Below, in pieces: positions 16,994-25,410 of a DNA stretch of 33,512 nucleotides. A program made the position numbers and the translations under genes. This DNA is from an uncultured Planctomycetaceae bacterium (GTDB lineage: Bacteria; Planctomycetota; Planctomycetia; Planctomycetales; Planctomycetaceae). Each line of letters starts with the position of its first letter. The stretch's first letter is position 1. Under the pieces are notes generated by a model that was given only the letters and a program-made list of their open reading frames with translations, ran no database searches and was not told the origin of the DNA. The DNA lies in assembly GCA_903861195.1 (NCBI GenBank), contig CAIOTJ010000471.1, forward strand, positions 1 to 33,512. The letters are read 5' to 3'.

Positions 16994-18397
16994 CTACAAC
17001 GTCTTCAAATACTCCAGCACCGCCCGCTTCTCCTCTTCCGTCAGATCATTCACAAACAGGTGACCCGCCGCGCTCTTTCCCTTTTTGCGGGTATCGAAGT
17101 ACTCACGGCGCTCGTCGGCACGCTGCACTGCGGTGGGAAGTTCTTCGAAGGCCTCCACCTCCAGCCCCAGTTTCTGATGGTCGTACCCATGCAGGGACCG
17201 CCGCCAGACGACGGGGCGCTGCTCGGGATGCAGCAGATGCCACAGGGTGGGAACTGACCCGTTGTGGAAGTAGGGGGCCGAGGCCCAGATGCCGTTCAGC
17301 GGCGGGGCGACGTAACCGGTCGGTTCGAGGTTGTATTCGTGCTTGCCATATTCGCCAAACCAGCTCTTGTGCATCGACTGGCGAAAATCATCCGACAGGC
17401 TGTGCAGCCGGACGGGGTCAGTGCCAATCTCGGCTATGGGGATCATTTTCTCGGGAGACTTCAGCCCGGGACCCTGCGGTCCATGGCACCGCACGCAGTG
17501 GGTTTCGAACGCCTGTTTTCCCACCGTCGCGAGCGAAGAGTCGATCGCACCGGTGTAGGGGGGAGGTTGCAGCGACTCGATCCAGGCGAGGATGTCGGCG
17601 AATTCTCCCTCCCAGCTCTTGATCGTCTCGCCGCTGTTCTGCGGCACCAGGGTGAACTGCAGCAGCGGGCGGGGACCTTTCTCGGCCGAGCCCTCACAGT
17701 ACAACAACCGCTTCCGGCTTACGTTCCAGAACGACGGGGCGTCCATGTCGTGATGCACAAACGCGGGCAGCCGCAGGTTGAGCCGCGGATTCAGTTCGAG
17801 ATCGCGCAGCCCCCACAGCGCGACGCCAAACATCACCGCGTTGGTCGTTCCGCGGGTGGTTCCCAGGGGCATGCGGGACCTGCCGAATTCCATGTGCCGG
17901 GGGGCCAGACCACGGGCCTGCTTGGCCAACCGGATGTCATCAGTCAGCGTCTCCAGGTTGAACAGACTGTTGCCCGCTCCCAGCACCACCCGGCCCTCAA
18001 CCGAGCCGGTATGGCAGGCGAGACAGTTCATCGCCCAGCCTCCCTTGCCGTCGGAGGTATAGCCGAGTGGGGGGCCAGAGCCTTCACTCCCCGGACGCTC
18101 CATCAATCCATACCGCTCGAACGCCAGTCGGCGGCGCTCGGCGGCAGGGACGTCGGCTGCCTGCTGCTTCAGGGGCTCGGGCCAGACGGTCCAGAGTTCG
18201 TTGAACAGCGCTTCGGGAAAATCGGCGGGAACATAAGGTTTGGTGGTCACCAGCCGGAAGCCCCGCTCTGCGGGCGTTTCTCCCTCGACGGTCGTCGGGG
18301 TCGCCCGGGCCGGCTCGGCTGCCGCGCACGGCCGGTCTCTCAACCCTCCCGACATCAGAAGGGGGCACAGCAGCAGCAGGCGAAGGCGTGACATCAT
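16994..18397 (-). CDS. Di-haem c-type cytochrome, RoxA/MauG-like
   Basis: A 467-residue exported protein with signal sequence MMSRLRLLLLCPLLMSGG and two c-haem sites, CLACH (125-129) and CVRCH (301-305). The surroundings of haem 1 (GPPLGYTSDGKGGWAMNCLA) and the C-terminal APPLNGIWASAPYFHNGSVPTLWHLL resemble the di-haem RoxA/RoxB rubber oxygenases and related MauG-superfamily proteins. RoxA proteins are ~680 residues, so this is a shorter relative and polyisoprene cleavage should not be assumed. The C-terminus (LTEEEKRAVLEYLKTL) is typical of the last helix of a cytochrome c domain. ATG 18397 (or 18394) is preferred to GTG 18451, which would put 18 charged residues before the signal. It lies 133 bases downstream of the DUF11 gene on the same strand and may be co-transcribed with it. 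Confidence 0.8.
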   Translation of the reverse strand: MMSRLRLLLLCPLLMSGGLRDRPCAAAEPARATPTTVEGETPAERGFRLVTTKPYVPADFPEALFNELWTVWPEPLKQQAADVPAAERRRLAFERYGLMERPGSEGSGPPLGYTSDGKGGWAMNCLACHTGSVEGRVVLGAGNSLFNLETLTDDIRLAKQARGLAPRHMEFGRSRMPLGTTRGTTNAVMFGVALWGLRDLELNPRLNLRLPAFVHHDMDAPSFWNVSRKRLLYCEGSAEKGPRPLLQFTLVPQNSGETIKSWEGEFADILAWIESLQPPPYTGAIDSSLATVGKQAFETHCVRCHGPQGPGLKSPEKMIPIAEIGTDPVRLHSLSDDFRQSMHKSWFGEYGKHEYNLEPTGYVAPPLNGIWASAPYFHNGSVPTLWHLLHPEQRPVVWRRSLHGYDHQKLGLEVEAFEELPTAVQRADERREYFDTRKKGKSAAGHLFVNDLTEEEKRAVLEYLKTL

Positions 18398-18529
18398 GAC
18401 TCGAATCCCGAAGGTCAACACGTCTGACCGGAAATCATAGTCGATCTTCACGCCCCGTCACGTGTTCGCCCGCCGGACGAGTCATGACGGCCTGTGCATG
18501 GGCCTCCCCGGCGGCCGCGTCGACCCCCG

Positions 18530-20734
18530 TCAGCGGTCGCTGTAGAACCGGGTGGTCTCTTCGTCCTCGAGCGGTTCGAGATCGGTCGCCGTCACCTGGG
18601 CTTTCAACCGCAGGGCTCCCGGTTTCTCTCCCACCACCGTTACGGTGTACACTGCCCGCGCACCGGGCTTCAGTTGGGGAACCTGGGCGAAGGCGACCAG
18701 CGCCTGGTCGGCCCCCCAGCGGGTGGGCCCGGTCGCTTCGACCAACCGCACTCCCGTCGGCAGCTCGAGCAAGAGCCGCACCGACTGCGCCGGGGCGGAA
18801 CCGTCGTTCCGCACCACGACCCGCCAGGTGGTCTCGGAACCCACCTCCACCGGGTCGGCATCTTCCGAGATGTCGAGTTCCAACCGGGGGGCGGTCTCGA
18901 CCTGGGTCTGAACTTCCAGGGTCTCTCCTGCACCAAACTCGCTGGTCCACTCGGCGGTGTGGGTGACCAGACCCGGCTGTCGGGCGACCAGCCGGGCCGT
19001 CACTTCGGTGGCCGCGCCGCCTCCCAGATCGGCGATCTGCCAGGCGACCGAGCGGTTTTCGGGATCCCACTCTCCTCCCTCGCTGGCCGATTCGAAGTCA
19101 AATCCGTGGGCCACCTGCATCTGAAGTGTCACCCCGCCGACGGGAGCCTGGCTGGTATTCCGCAGGCGGAGGGCGTAATTCGCTGGACGGTCGACCAGGC
19201 GCCGGGAGGGGCCGACGAGATCGAATTGCAGCCGGGCCCCCAGCACCTGCACGGCAGCGGTGGCAGTGCGGGCGGGGGCTCCGCGGGCCGAGGTCAGGAC
19301 CTGCACCTGTTGAGGCCCAGTGGCCACCACCGACAGCGGCAGCCGCAGAGAGCGTGATTCACCGGCCCGCAGCGATCCCAGTGCGAGGCGAAACTGCCGT
19401 CCCTTGGCATGCATCAGTCCCTCGGTGAGCTCGACTTCGGCCACGACCTGGCGGGCCGCCCCTGCGCCGCTGTTGCTCACCTCCAACAAGGCCGTCAGAC
19501 TGTCGCCGGCGATCACCGCCGCGGGGACCGCGAGCGTGGCTTCGACCACGGGCTGCAGAATCTGCCGGGAGCGGGTGGTGGTCTGCGTGCTGGTGACACT
19601 GGCCAGACAGGCAGCTTCGCCCGCCGTAAGGGCCCGCACCGTCAAGTCGATGGACAGAGCCGACTGCGGTGCGACCCGGGGCAGTGTCCAGAGCAGCACC
19701 TGTCCCTGTCGCCGGGGGGGCAGATTCGCCTGCCGGAATTCGAGCGATTCGGCCAACACGGCCCGCACCACCACATCGGTCGCCTCGAAAGCACTGCTGT
19801 TGCGGATGGTCAGCGTGGCCCGCCCGGTCGCCCCCACGGAGAGGTCCTCCTCCAGTTGCCAGTCCACCGTCAAACCGGCTGGTTGATGGTCGACCGCGGC
19901 TCCTTCGGCCAACCGGGGAGTGGTGGGAACGGTGAACACGGGGTCGCGGGACTGAGGCTGAGGAACCGAGGCGGTCCGCGTCGGAATGCGCCGGGGGGGC
20001 AGCGCGCCTTCCCCCAACTCTGCGGGCTCCGCGTACACCGGTTCCGCTTCCTCCTCCTCCTCGTCCATGCTCTCGGAGGGGGTGCGTTGTTCGACGTCCT
20101 GGGGCTTCGTCTCCAGCGGTTTTGGCCCGGCACTCTCCTCGGCCAGAAGGTCGGTCTCGTCCGATTCCGAAACGGCATGCGAATGGGGAATCTGGGGCGA
20201 CGAAGTTGCCCGCCGGTCCGGAGCGGTTTCGCGATCGGATGCGATCACATCGTCGTCGGAACCAGGGGGGGCTGGAATATCGATGACTACAGCGTTCCCG
20301 TCGCCCACCAATTCCCCAGGGCCGGCGTCCGGGTCCCCGGTGTCGGTTGGCCTGGCAGCGGTCTGCTCCCCCTCTGGCAGTAGGGCGGGGCCGCGCAACT
20401 CGACCGGTGCGGGGGCGGACGGCAGAGCGTGGCCTACCTGGGGCCGGGCCTTGCCTGTGACCCGATCGAGGGCGTGTCTCAGAGGGTTGGTCGAAGCGGT
20501 CGCGGGACGTGCCGGGGGGGGCGTCTGCCGAATCGCGTCCGAGCCAGGGGCTGCTTTGCGAGTCGTCGTCGACGACCCGTCGGGGGGCAGCGAGGTCTTT
20601 TTTCGCGAGAAGAAGTGCAGTCCCCCGAGGCCAGGTTTGGCGGGTGGGGCACCGCAAAGTTGTGAGGGAATCCCTCCCCCGGCCAGGCAGACCGCCAATG
20701 CGATCACCAGGGATCGACGGAAGTCTGGGGGCAT
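18530..20734 (-). CDS. Exported DUF11/CARDB-repeat protein
   Basis: A 734-residue exported protein. Signal peptide near FRRSLVIALAVCLAGGGIPSQLCGA. Residues ~30-270 are low complexity, rich in Pro, Ala, Glu and Asp, with an acidic block EEEEEAEPVYAEPAELG. From ~290 to the end come about four tandem immunoglobulin-like DUF11/CARDB domains; each has a phrase like TIRNSSAFEATDVVV, EVSNSGAGAARQVV, RLRNTSQAPVGGVTL or VVRNDGSAPAQSVRL. Such domains are found in cell-surface or periplasmic planctomycete proteins, where a structural or adhesive role is assumed. ATG 20734 is chosen because GGAGAA lies eight bases upstream and the signal peptide starts there. Divergent from the gamma-glutamyltransferase gene with 284 bases between. 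Confidence 0.82.
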   Translation of the reverse strand: MPPDFRRSLVIALAVCLAGGGIPSQLCGAPPAKPGLGGLHFFSRKKTSLPPDGSSTTTRKAAPGSDAIRQTPPPARPATASTNPLRHALDRVTGKARPQVGHALPSAPAPVELRGPALLPEGEQTAARPTDTGDPDAGPGELVGDGNAVVIDIPAPPGSDDDVIASDRETAPDRRATSSPQIPHSHAVSESDETDLLAEESAGPKPLETKPQDVEQRTPSESMDEEEEEAEPVYAEPAELGEGALPPRRIPTRTASVPQPQSRDPVFTVPTTPRLAEGAAVDHQPAGLTVDWQLEEDLSVGATGRATLTIRNSSAFEATDVVVRAVLAESLEFRQANLPPRRQGQVLLWTLPRVAPQSALSIDLTVRALTAGEAACLASVTSTQTTTRSRQILQPVVEATLAVPAAVIAGDSLTALLEVSNSGAGAARQVVAEVELTEGLMHAKGRQFRLALGSLRAGESRSLRLPLSVVATGPQQVQVLTSARGAPARTATAAVQVLGARLQFDLVGPSRRLVDRPANYALRLRNTSQAPVGGVTLQMQVAHGFDFESASEGGEWDPENRSVAWQIADLGGGAATEVTARLVARQPGLVTHTAEWTSEFGAGETLEVQTQVETAPRLELDISEDADPVEVGSETTWRVVVRNDGSAPAQSVRLLLELPTGVRLVEATGPTRWGADQALVAFAQVPQLKPGARAVYTVTVVGEKPGALRLKAQVTATDLEPLEDEETTRFYSDR

Positions 20735-21018
20735 GCGGGGGTTCTCCAAAGGCAGGACGGTTGCCGAGGGCCAACTGCTCAGAATCTGGGCACATGGGAT
20801 CTCGGAGCTATCCCGTTCCGGGCGTATCGGTAAAAACGGCCTTTCTTCTGCAGACGAATTCAAGGATTTCAACGATCTGGCGAATTGTTCCCGGGAAACC
20901 GGTGTTGAATTCCCCGCCCCCTTCAGAGACACTGCCGACCCACGGGAGAGTCCCGTGGAATCGAATGCCCGCCCGGCGCCTTCCCCAGGCGTCTTAGACC
21001 TCCTCCGGGAATTGCCGC

Positions 21019-22890
21019 ATGCGATCCTTCCCCTCTCTGGGGTTGTGGTGCTGTCTGTCCACCACCCTGATTGGAACTCTGCTTATGGCCGGTCCTCCCG
21101 CGTCGTCCATACCCGGTGTCGCCGTTGCCCAGACCGCCGGTGCCCAGACCGCCGGTGCCCAGAACGCCGGTGCCCAGAACGCCGGTGGGGGAGCTCCCGC
21201 GAATGCCCCCCCCGCCGTGGCCGAGATCAATGGACGCCTTCCCCCCGGGTACGAGCGTCCCGCCCCCAACCCCCGACAGTCGCGCAGTGTGGTGATGGCG
21301 CGGAATGGCATGGCGGCCACCAGCCAACCCCTCGCCGTTCAGGCCGCCCTGCGGGTCCTGCAGGCCGGGGGGAACGCCGCCGACGCCGCGATTGCCGCCA
21401 GTGCCGTGATCGGGGCGACAGAGCCAATGAGCTGCGGCATCGGTGGCGACCTGTTCGTCCTGTACTGGGATGCCGAGTCGCGCACGCTGCATGGGCTGAA
21501 CGCCTCGGGGCGCAGTCCCCGAGCGCTGTCGCGCGACAAATTCCGCGAGCTCGGGCACGCCGATATTCCGGTGTTCGGCCCCCTCAGTTGGTCGGTTCCG
21601 GGCTGTGTCGACGGCTGGGAGGAACTCCGCACCCGGTTTGGTTCGAAGCCGCTGCCCGAACTGCTGCAGCCGGCCATCGAGTACTGCGAAGAGGGCTTTC
21701 CGGTCTCGGAAGTGATCGCGGCCAGTTGGCAGGGGGCGGAAAAGAGTTTGTTGGAATGGCCCGACTCGGCGGAGACGTATTTGCCCGAGGGGCGGGCCCC
21801 GCTGGCGGGCGAAGTCTTCCGCAATCCGCGCCTGGCGCAGTCGTACCGCCAGATCGCCGAACAGGGACGCGACGCCTTTTACAAGGGGCGCATTGCCCGG
21901 CGAATTGTCGAGTTCAGCCAGCAAAACGGAGGCTTCCTCTCGCTCGACGACTTCAGTCAACACACCAGCACCTGGATCGAACCGGTCGCCACGAATTACC
22001 GGGGTCACGACGTCTGGGAACTGCCCCCCAATGGACAGGGAATCGCCGCGCTGCAGATGCTGAATGTGCTGGAGGCCTACGACCTCAAGAAACTGGGGCC
22101 CCAAAGTCCCGAATACCTGCACCTGCTGATCGAGGCGAAGAAACTCGCCTTCGCCGACCGGGCCCGGTTTTATGCCGATCCCGAGTTCGCCGAAGTTCCC
22201 GTGGCCGAGCTCATTTCCAAAGACTACGCCACCCGGCAGCGCCGGCGGATCGATCCCGACAAGGCGGCCACCGACGTCCCCCCGGGCGATCCCAAGCTCT
22301 CCCAGAGCGACACGATCTATCTCACCGTGGTCGATTCCGATCGCAACTGCTGCTCGTTCATCCAGAGTATCTACCACGGATTCGGGTCGCAGGTGGTTCC
22401 GGGAGACGTCGGGTTCGCCCTGCAGAACCGGGGGACCCTGTTCTCTCTCGACGCCGCGCATCCCAACGCCTTCGAGCCGGGCAAACGCCCGTTCCACACG
22501 ATCATTCCCGCGTTCGTCACCCGCGAGGGAGAACCGTGGCTCTGCTTTGGGGTGATGGGGGGCGACATGCAGCCGCAGGGGCATGTCCAGATCCTGGTGA
22601 ACATGATCGACTTCGGGATGAACGTGCAGGAAGCGGGAGACGCGGCCCGCGTGCAGCACGTGGGCTCGGCCACCCCGACCGGTCAGCCGATGGATCCCGA
22701 GGGGGGCACGGTGCAGGTCGAGGCGGGCATTCCCGAGATCACCCGCGAGGCACTGCGTGCCAAGGGACACAAAGTGGTGAAGGCGGTCGGCTCGTTCGGA
22801 GGCTACCAGGCGATCCAGATCGACATGAAGAACGGCGTGCTCCACGGGGGGACCGATCCGCGCAAAGACGGGGCCGCCGCCGGGTATTAG
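21019..22890 (+). CDS. ggt: Gamma-glutamyltransferase
   Basis: A 623-residue exported gamma-glutamyltranspeptidase, an N-terminal nucleophile hydrolase that cleaves glutathione and other gamma-glutamyl compounds in the periplasm and self-processes into two subunits. Signal region: LGLWCCLSTTLIGTLLMAG. Large-subunit motifs: MAATSQPLAVQAALRVLQAGGNAADAAIA and GIGGDLFVLYW. The predicted autoprocessing threonine is T432 in KLSQSDTIYLTVVD. The variant DTIYLTVVD in place of the Escherichia coli TTHYSVVD is common among non-enteric homologues. Residues 37-56 are four AQ(T/N)AG repeats encoded by a 15-bp minisatellite, placed between the signal peptide and the enzyme fold. Length is slightly above the usual ~580 because of this linker. 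ATG 21019 has GGGAA nearby upstream. Confidence 0.93.
   Translation: MRSFPSLGLWCCLSTTLIGTLLMAGPPASSIPGVAVAQTAGAQTAGAQNAGAQNAGGGAPANAPPAVAEINGRLPPGYERPAPNPRQSRSVVMARNGMAATSQPLAVQAALRVLQAGGNAADAAIAASAVIGATEPMSCGIGGDLFVLYWDAESRTLHGLNASGRSPRALSRDKFRELGHADIPVFGPLSWSVPGCVDGWEELRTRFGSKPLPELLQPAIEYCEEGFPVSEVIAASWQGAEKSLLEWPDSAETYLPEGRAPLAGEVFRNPRLAQSYRQIAEQGRDAFYKGRIARRIVEFSQQNGGFLSLDDFSQHTSTWIEPVATNYRGHDVWELPPNGQGIAALQMLNVLEAYDLKKLGPQSPEYLHLLIEAKKLAFADRARFYADPEFAEVPVAELISKDYATRQRRRIDPDKAATDVPPGDPKLSQSDTIYLTVVDSDRNCCSFIQSIYHGFGSQVVPGDVGFALQNRGTLFSLDAAHPNAFEPGKRPFHTIIPAFVTREGEPWLCFGVMGGDMQPQGHVQILVNMIDFGMNVQEAGDAARVQHVGSATPTGQPMDPEGGTVQVEAGIPEITREALRAKGHKVVKAVGSFGGYQAIQIDMKNGVLHGGTDPRKDGAAAGY
21127..21186 (+). 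repeat. Four tandem 15-bp repeats inside ggt
   Basis: GCCCAGACCGCCGGT occurs twice, followed by two copies of GCCCAGAACGCCGGT, all head to tail and in frame (AQTAG, AQTAG, AQNAG, AQNAG). The pairwise identity suggests duplication of a two-type array. It falls in the linker after the signal peptide, where length change should be tolerated, and copy number may vary between strains. Confidence 0.97.
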
Positions 22891-22953
22891 CCCGGGGCAC
22901 GCTTGCGGATTGAGCGTACGCCGGGAAGACTAACGTTGAGTTTGGATCCGTCG

Positions 22954-23026
22954 CCGCATCCCTGCGGTGGTTTCCCCGCCAGTCTCTCGCCCCACCCTCG
23001 CGGTGGTCTCGCCGCCATGTCGCTCG
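22954..23026 (+). repeat. Imperfect ~36-bp duplication at the gcvT start
   Basis: Two diverged units (22954-22989 and 22990-23026) share CCCT-GCGGTGGT and the flanking pattern; read in the gcvT frame they give SPHPCGGFPASL and SPHPRGGLAAMSL. The second unit contains the gcvT ATG (23017). The duplication extends the open frame upstream and could mislead start prediction. Confidence 0.55.
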
Positions 23027-24117
23027 CCCGCACTCCCCTGTTTGATTGGCATGCCGCGCACGGCGGCCGCCTGGTCGACTTCGCCGGCTGGGAAATGCCC
23101 GTGCAGTACACGTCGATCGTCCCCGAGCACAAGGCGGTGCGCAGCGCCGCCGGGCTGTTCGACATCGCCCACATGGGGCGGCTGTATTTTCGCGGTCCCC
23201 AGGCGGCCCAGGCGCTCGAATCGCTGCTGACCAATGAAGTGCTCACGCTGCAGCCGGGGCAGGTGCGGTATTCGCTGCTCACCAACGACACCGGCGGCAT
23301 TCTCGACGACGTGCTGGTCTATCGCCTGGCCCACGAGCACCTGCTGGTGGTGAATGCCTCCAACCGGCTCAAGGTGGTCGGTTGGATCCAGCGGCACCTC
23401 GGGGCGTTCGACGTCACCCTGCACGATGAAACCACCACCCGCTGCATGCTGGCCCTCCAGGGGCCGCGGGCGCTCGACCTGCTGCAGCCCTTCGTCCCGC
23501 AGCCGCTCGCCCCACTGAAGTACTATTCCGCGATCGAGACCACCATCGGCTCTGTCCCCGCGCTGATCAGCCGTACCGGTTACACAGGGGAAGACGGCTT
23601 CGAGATCATCATGGCCAACGCGGCCGCAGTCGACTTGTGGGAGCGTCTCATCGCCGCCGGTGCCCCAGTGGGATTGCTCCCCTGCGGTCTGGGCTGCCGC
23701 GACACCCTGCGGCTGGAGGCCGCCATGCCCCTGTACGGACATGAACTCAACGAGCAGATCGACCCCCTCTCGGCGGGCCTGAAGTTCGCCGTCAAGCTGG
23801 AAGGACGCACTTTCCCCGGTCACCCCTCCCTGGTGGCGCGGCAGCACGACACCACGCTGCCCCGCCGGGTGGGCCTGCGGCTCGCCAGCCGCCGGATCGC
23901 CCGCGAAGGAACGGTGGTGCATTTTGGCGGCAGTGCCGTGGGGCAGGTCACCAGCGGCACCTTCTCCCCCACGTTCGAACAGTCGCTGGCGATGGCCTAC
24001 GTCACCCCCGAAGCGTCGGCTCTGGGAACGCCGGTGACGGTCGACATCCGCGGCCAGCACGAACCAGCCGAAGTGGTGAAACTGCCGTTCTACAAGCGGC
24101 CGGCGATTGTGAAGTAG
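23017..24117 (+). CDS. gcvT: Aminomethyltransferase, glycine cleavage T protein
   Basis: A 366-residue cytoplasmic GcvT: it transfers the aminomethyl carbon from lipoyl-GcvH to tetrahydrofolate, giving 5,10-methylene-THF and ammonia. Motifs in order: LVDFAGWEMPVQYTSI, RSAAGLFDIAHMG, TNDTGGILDDVLVYR (D97 corresponds to the catalytic aspartate), LALQGPRALDLL, SRTGYTGEDGFEI, GCRDTLRLEAAMPLYGHEL and FAVKLEGRTFPG. Length is typical (360-370). ATG 23017 is chosen because conserved residues start immediately after. A frame open from 22903 would add 38 residues from a duplicated segment. gcvH and gcvP, usual operon partners, are not next to it: ggt lies upstream and a sialidase-like gene downstream. 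I see no glycine riboswitch in the 126-base leader. Confidence 0.93.
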   Translation: MSLARTPLFDWHAAHGGRLVDFAGWEMPVQYTSIVPEHKAVRSAAGLFDIAHMGRLYFRGPQAAQALESLLTNEVLTLQPGQVRYSLLTNDTGGILDDVLVYRLAHEHLLVVNASNRLKVVGWIQRHLGAFDVTLHDETTTRCMLALQGPRALDLLQPFVPQPLAPLKYYSAIETTIGSVPALISRTGYTGEDGFEIIMANAAAVDLWERLIAAGAPVGLLPCGLGCRDTLRLEAAMPLYGHELNEQIDPLSAGLKFAVKLEGRTFPGHPSLVARQHDTTLPRRVGLRLASRRIAREGTVVHFGGSAVGQVTSGTFSPTFEQSLAMAYVTPEASALGTPVTVDIRGQHEPAEVVKLPFYKRPAIVK

Positions 24118-24148
24118 CGGTCCTCCCCGGCCGTTTGATCTCATTGGT

Positions 24149-24174
24149 TGCCCCCTTTTCGTGCCCCCTTTTCG
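24149..24174 (+). repeat. Perfect 13-bp tandem duplication
   Basis: TGCCCCCTTTTCG occurs twice head to tail in the 74-base gap between gcvT and the sialidase-like gene. It may be a slippage product. It lies just before the ribosome binding region of the following gene. Confidence 0.95.
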
Positions 24175-24191
24175 TGTCGGTGAGCCCGCTT

Positions 24192-25322
24192 ATGGTTCAG
24201 ATGGTTGCAACGGGACATGTTTCGGCTCCCATTCCCGAGCCTGCCCACGAGCGGGTGGCCGCCTTCACCAGTCTGTTCGTGGCGCGGTCGGGGACGGTCG
24301 TGTGCGGGTTCCAGCTTGGTTCGGCCAAGCATGCTGTCGACTGTACGTTGCGGCTGTGTCACTCGACCGATGGGGGCTCGACCTGGAGCGTGCTGATCCC
24401 GCGGTTGCCCACCGTCATCGACGGCATTCCCGGTTCTCTGGCGGGGGCCGAGATCGTCGAACCGACACCCGGGACGTGGCTGCTCTTCAGCACGTGGTTC
24501 GACCGCTCCGATCCCGACCGGCCACTGTTCAACCCCGAGACCGAGGGGCTGCTGAAAAGCCGGCAGGTGGTCTCGGTCTCGACCGATGCCGGGAGAACCT
24601 GGAGCCCCTGGCGGACGATTCCCACTCCGGGATTATCGGGCTGTGCGGCGACCGGCCCCGCCCTGCGCGGACCGGGGGGTGAAGTTGGCTTCGCATTCGA
24701 AAGTTTCAAGGAGTTCGACGATCCCGCCCCGGCCCGCCACGGTGCCTGGCTGACGGTGTCGCGCGACGGGGGCAAGAGCTTTCCCGAACTGCATCTGGTG
24801 GCGCAGGATTCCGCCCATCAGGTCTACTACTGGGACCAGCGGCTCTGCCCGGGTTCCGAGCCGGGAAGTTACGTCGCCCTGTTCTGGACGCACGACCGGC
24901 AGACGCAGCGCGATCTGCCGGTGCACATCGTGCAGGGGCAATTGGGCCAGCCGGCGTGGCAAACGCCGGTATCGACCGGGGTGATCGGGCAGATCGCGGC
25001 CCCGCTGGTGTTGCCCGACGGACGGCTGCTGATGTTCGTCGTCGACCGCAACAGCCCCGCCACCATGTCGCTGTGGGTCTCGCCCGACCAGGGACGCACC
25101 TGGCCCCCCAGCGAGCGGGTGGTGGTCTACGCCCACGACGAGCAGGCCCGGCTTACGCAGGGGGCCGAGAACGTCGACTTCGCTGAGTATTGGGAAGACA
25201 TGCGCCGCTGGACCTTTGGGCACCCGGCGTTGCGGTTGTTGCCCGACGGTCACGTGCTGGCTGTGTGGTACGCGGGGGTGCCCGGTTCGATGGGAATCCG
25301 CTGGGCCCGGCTGCACCCGTAA
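24192..25322 (+). CDS. Sialidase-like Asp-box beta-propeller protein
   Basis: A 376-residue protein of the sialidase/BNR superfamily. Four Asp-boxes are visible: STDGGSTWS, STDAGRTWS, SRDGGKSF and SPDQGRTWP, expected in a six-bladed propeller. Other typical parts are ALRGPGGEVGFAF and LVLPDGRLLMFV. From ATG 24192 there is no convincing signal peptide, so it may be cytoplasmic; a TTG at 24135 would add a short hydrophobic stretch but reads through the 13-bp duplication and is unlikely. Planctomycete genomes carry many such proteins, usually annotated exo-alpha-sialidase without proof; other neutral or acidic glycan substrates are equally possible. The arginine triad of true sialidases cannot be confirmed by eye. 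Confidence 0.8.
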   Translation: MVQMVATGHVSAPIPEPAHERVAAFTSLFVARSGTVVCGFQLGSAKHAVDCTLRLCHSTDGGSTWSVLIPRLPTVIDGIPGSLAGAEIVEPTPGTWLLFSTWFDRSDPDRPLFNPETEGLLKSRQVVSVSTDAGRTWSPWRTIPTPGLSGCAATGPALRGPGGEVGFAFESFKEFDDPAPARHGAWLTVSRDGGKSFPELHLVAQDSAHQVYYWDQRLCPGSEPGSYVALFWTHDRQTQRDLPVHIVQGQLGQPAWQTPVSTGVIGQIAAPLVLPDGRLLMFVVDRNSPATMSLWVSPDQGRTWPPSERVVVYAHDEQARLTQGAENVDFAEYWEDMRRWTFGHPALRLLPDGHVLAVWYAGVPGSMGIRWARLHP

Positions 25323-25331
25323 GTCGGTGGA

Positions 25332-25350
25332 CGCGTCCAAGGGGGACGCG
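25332..25350. terminator. Hairpin between convergent sialidase and CotH genes
   Basis: CGCGTCC (25332-25338) pairs perfectly with GGACGCG (25344-25350) around a five-base loop, ten bases after the sialidase stop. A second, A/T-richer inverted repeat (GTTTCGG at 25355-25361 against CCGAA and GAAAC up to 25380) follows. Either could serve both convergent genes. No long T-tract. Confidence 0.4.
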
Positions 25351-25410
25351 GCACGTTTCGGTCCATTGCCGAATTGAAACGAGTTGCGTCTCCCTTTTGT
25401 CTGGTACACA

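Noticed and set aside
19986-22913. A 975-codon plus-strand frame overlapping the DUF11 and ggt genes
   Set aside because: It crosses two recognised genes in the wrong frame or strand and its translation is low-complexity Arg/Gly/Pro.
24135-24191. Signal peptide for the sialidase-like protein from a TTG start
   Set aside because: The added residues derive from the 13-bp tandem duplication and lack a basic N-terminus and a cleavage site.
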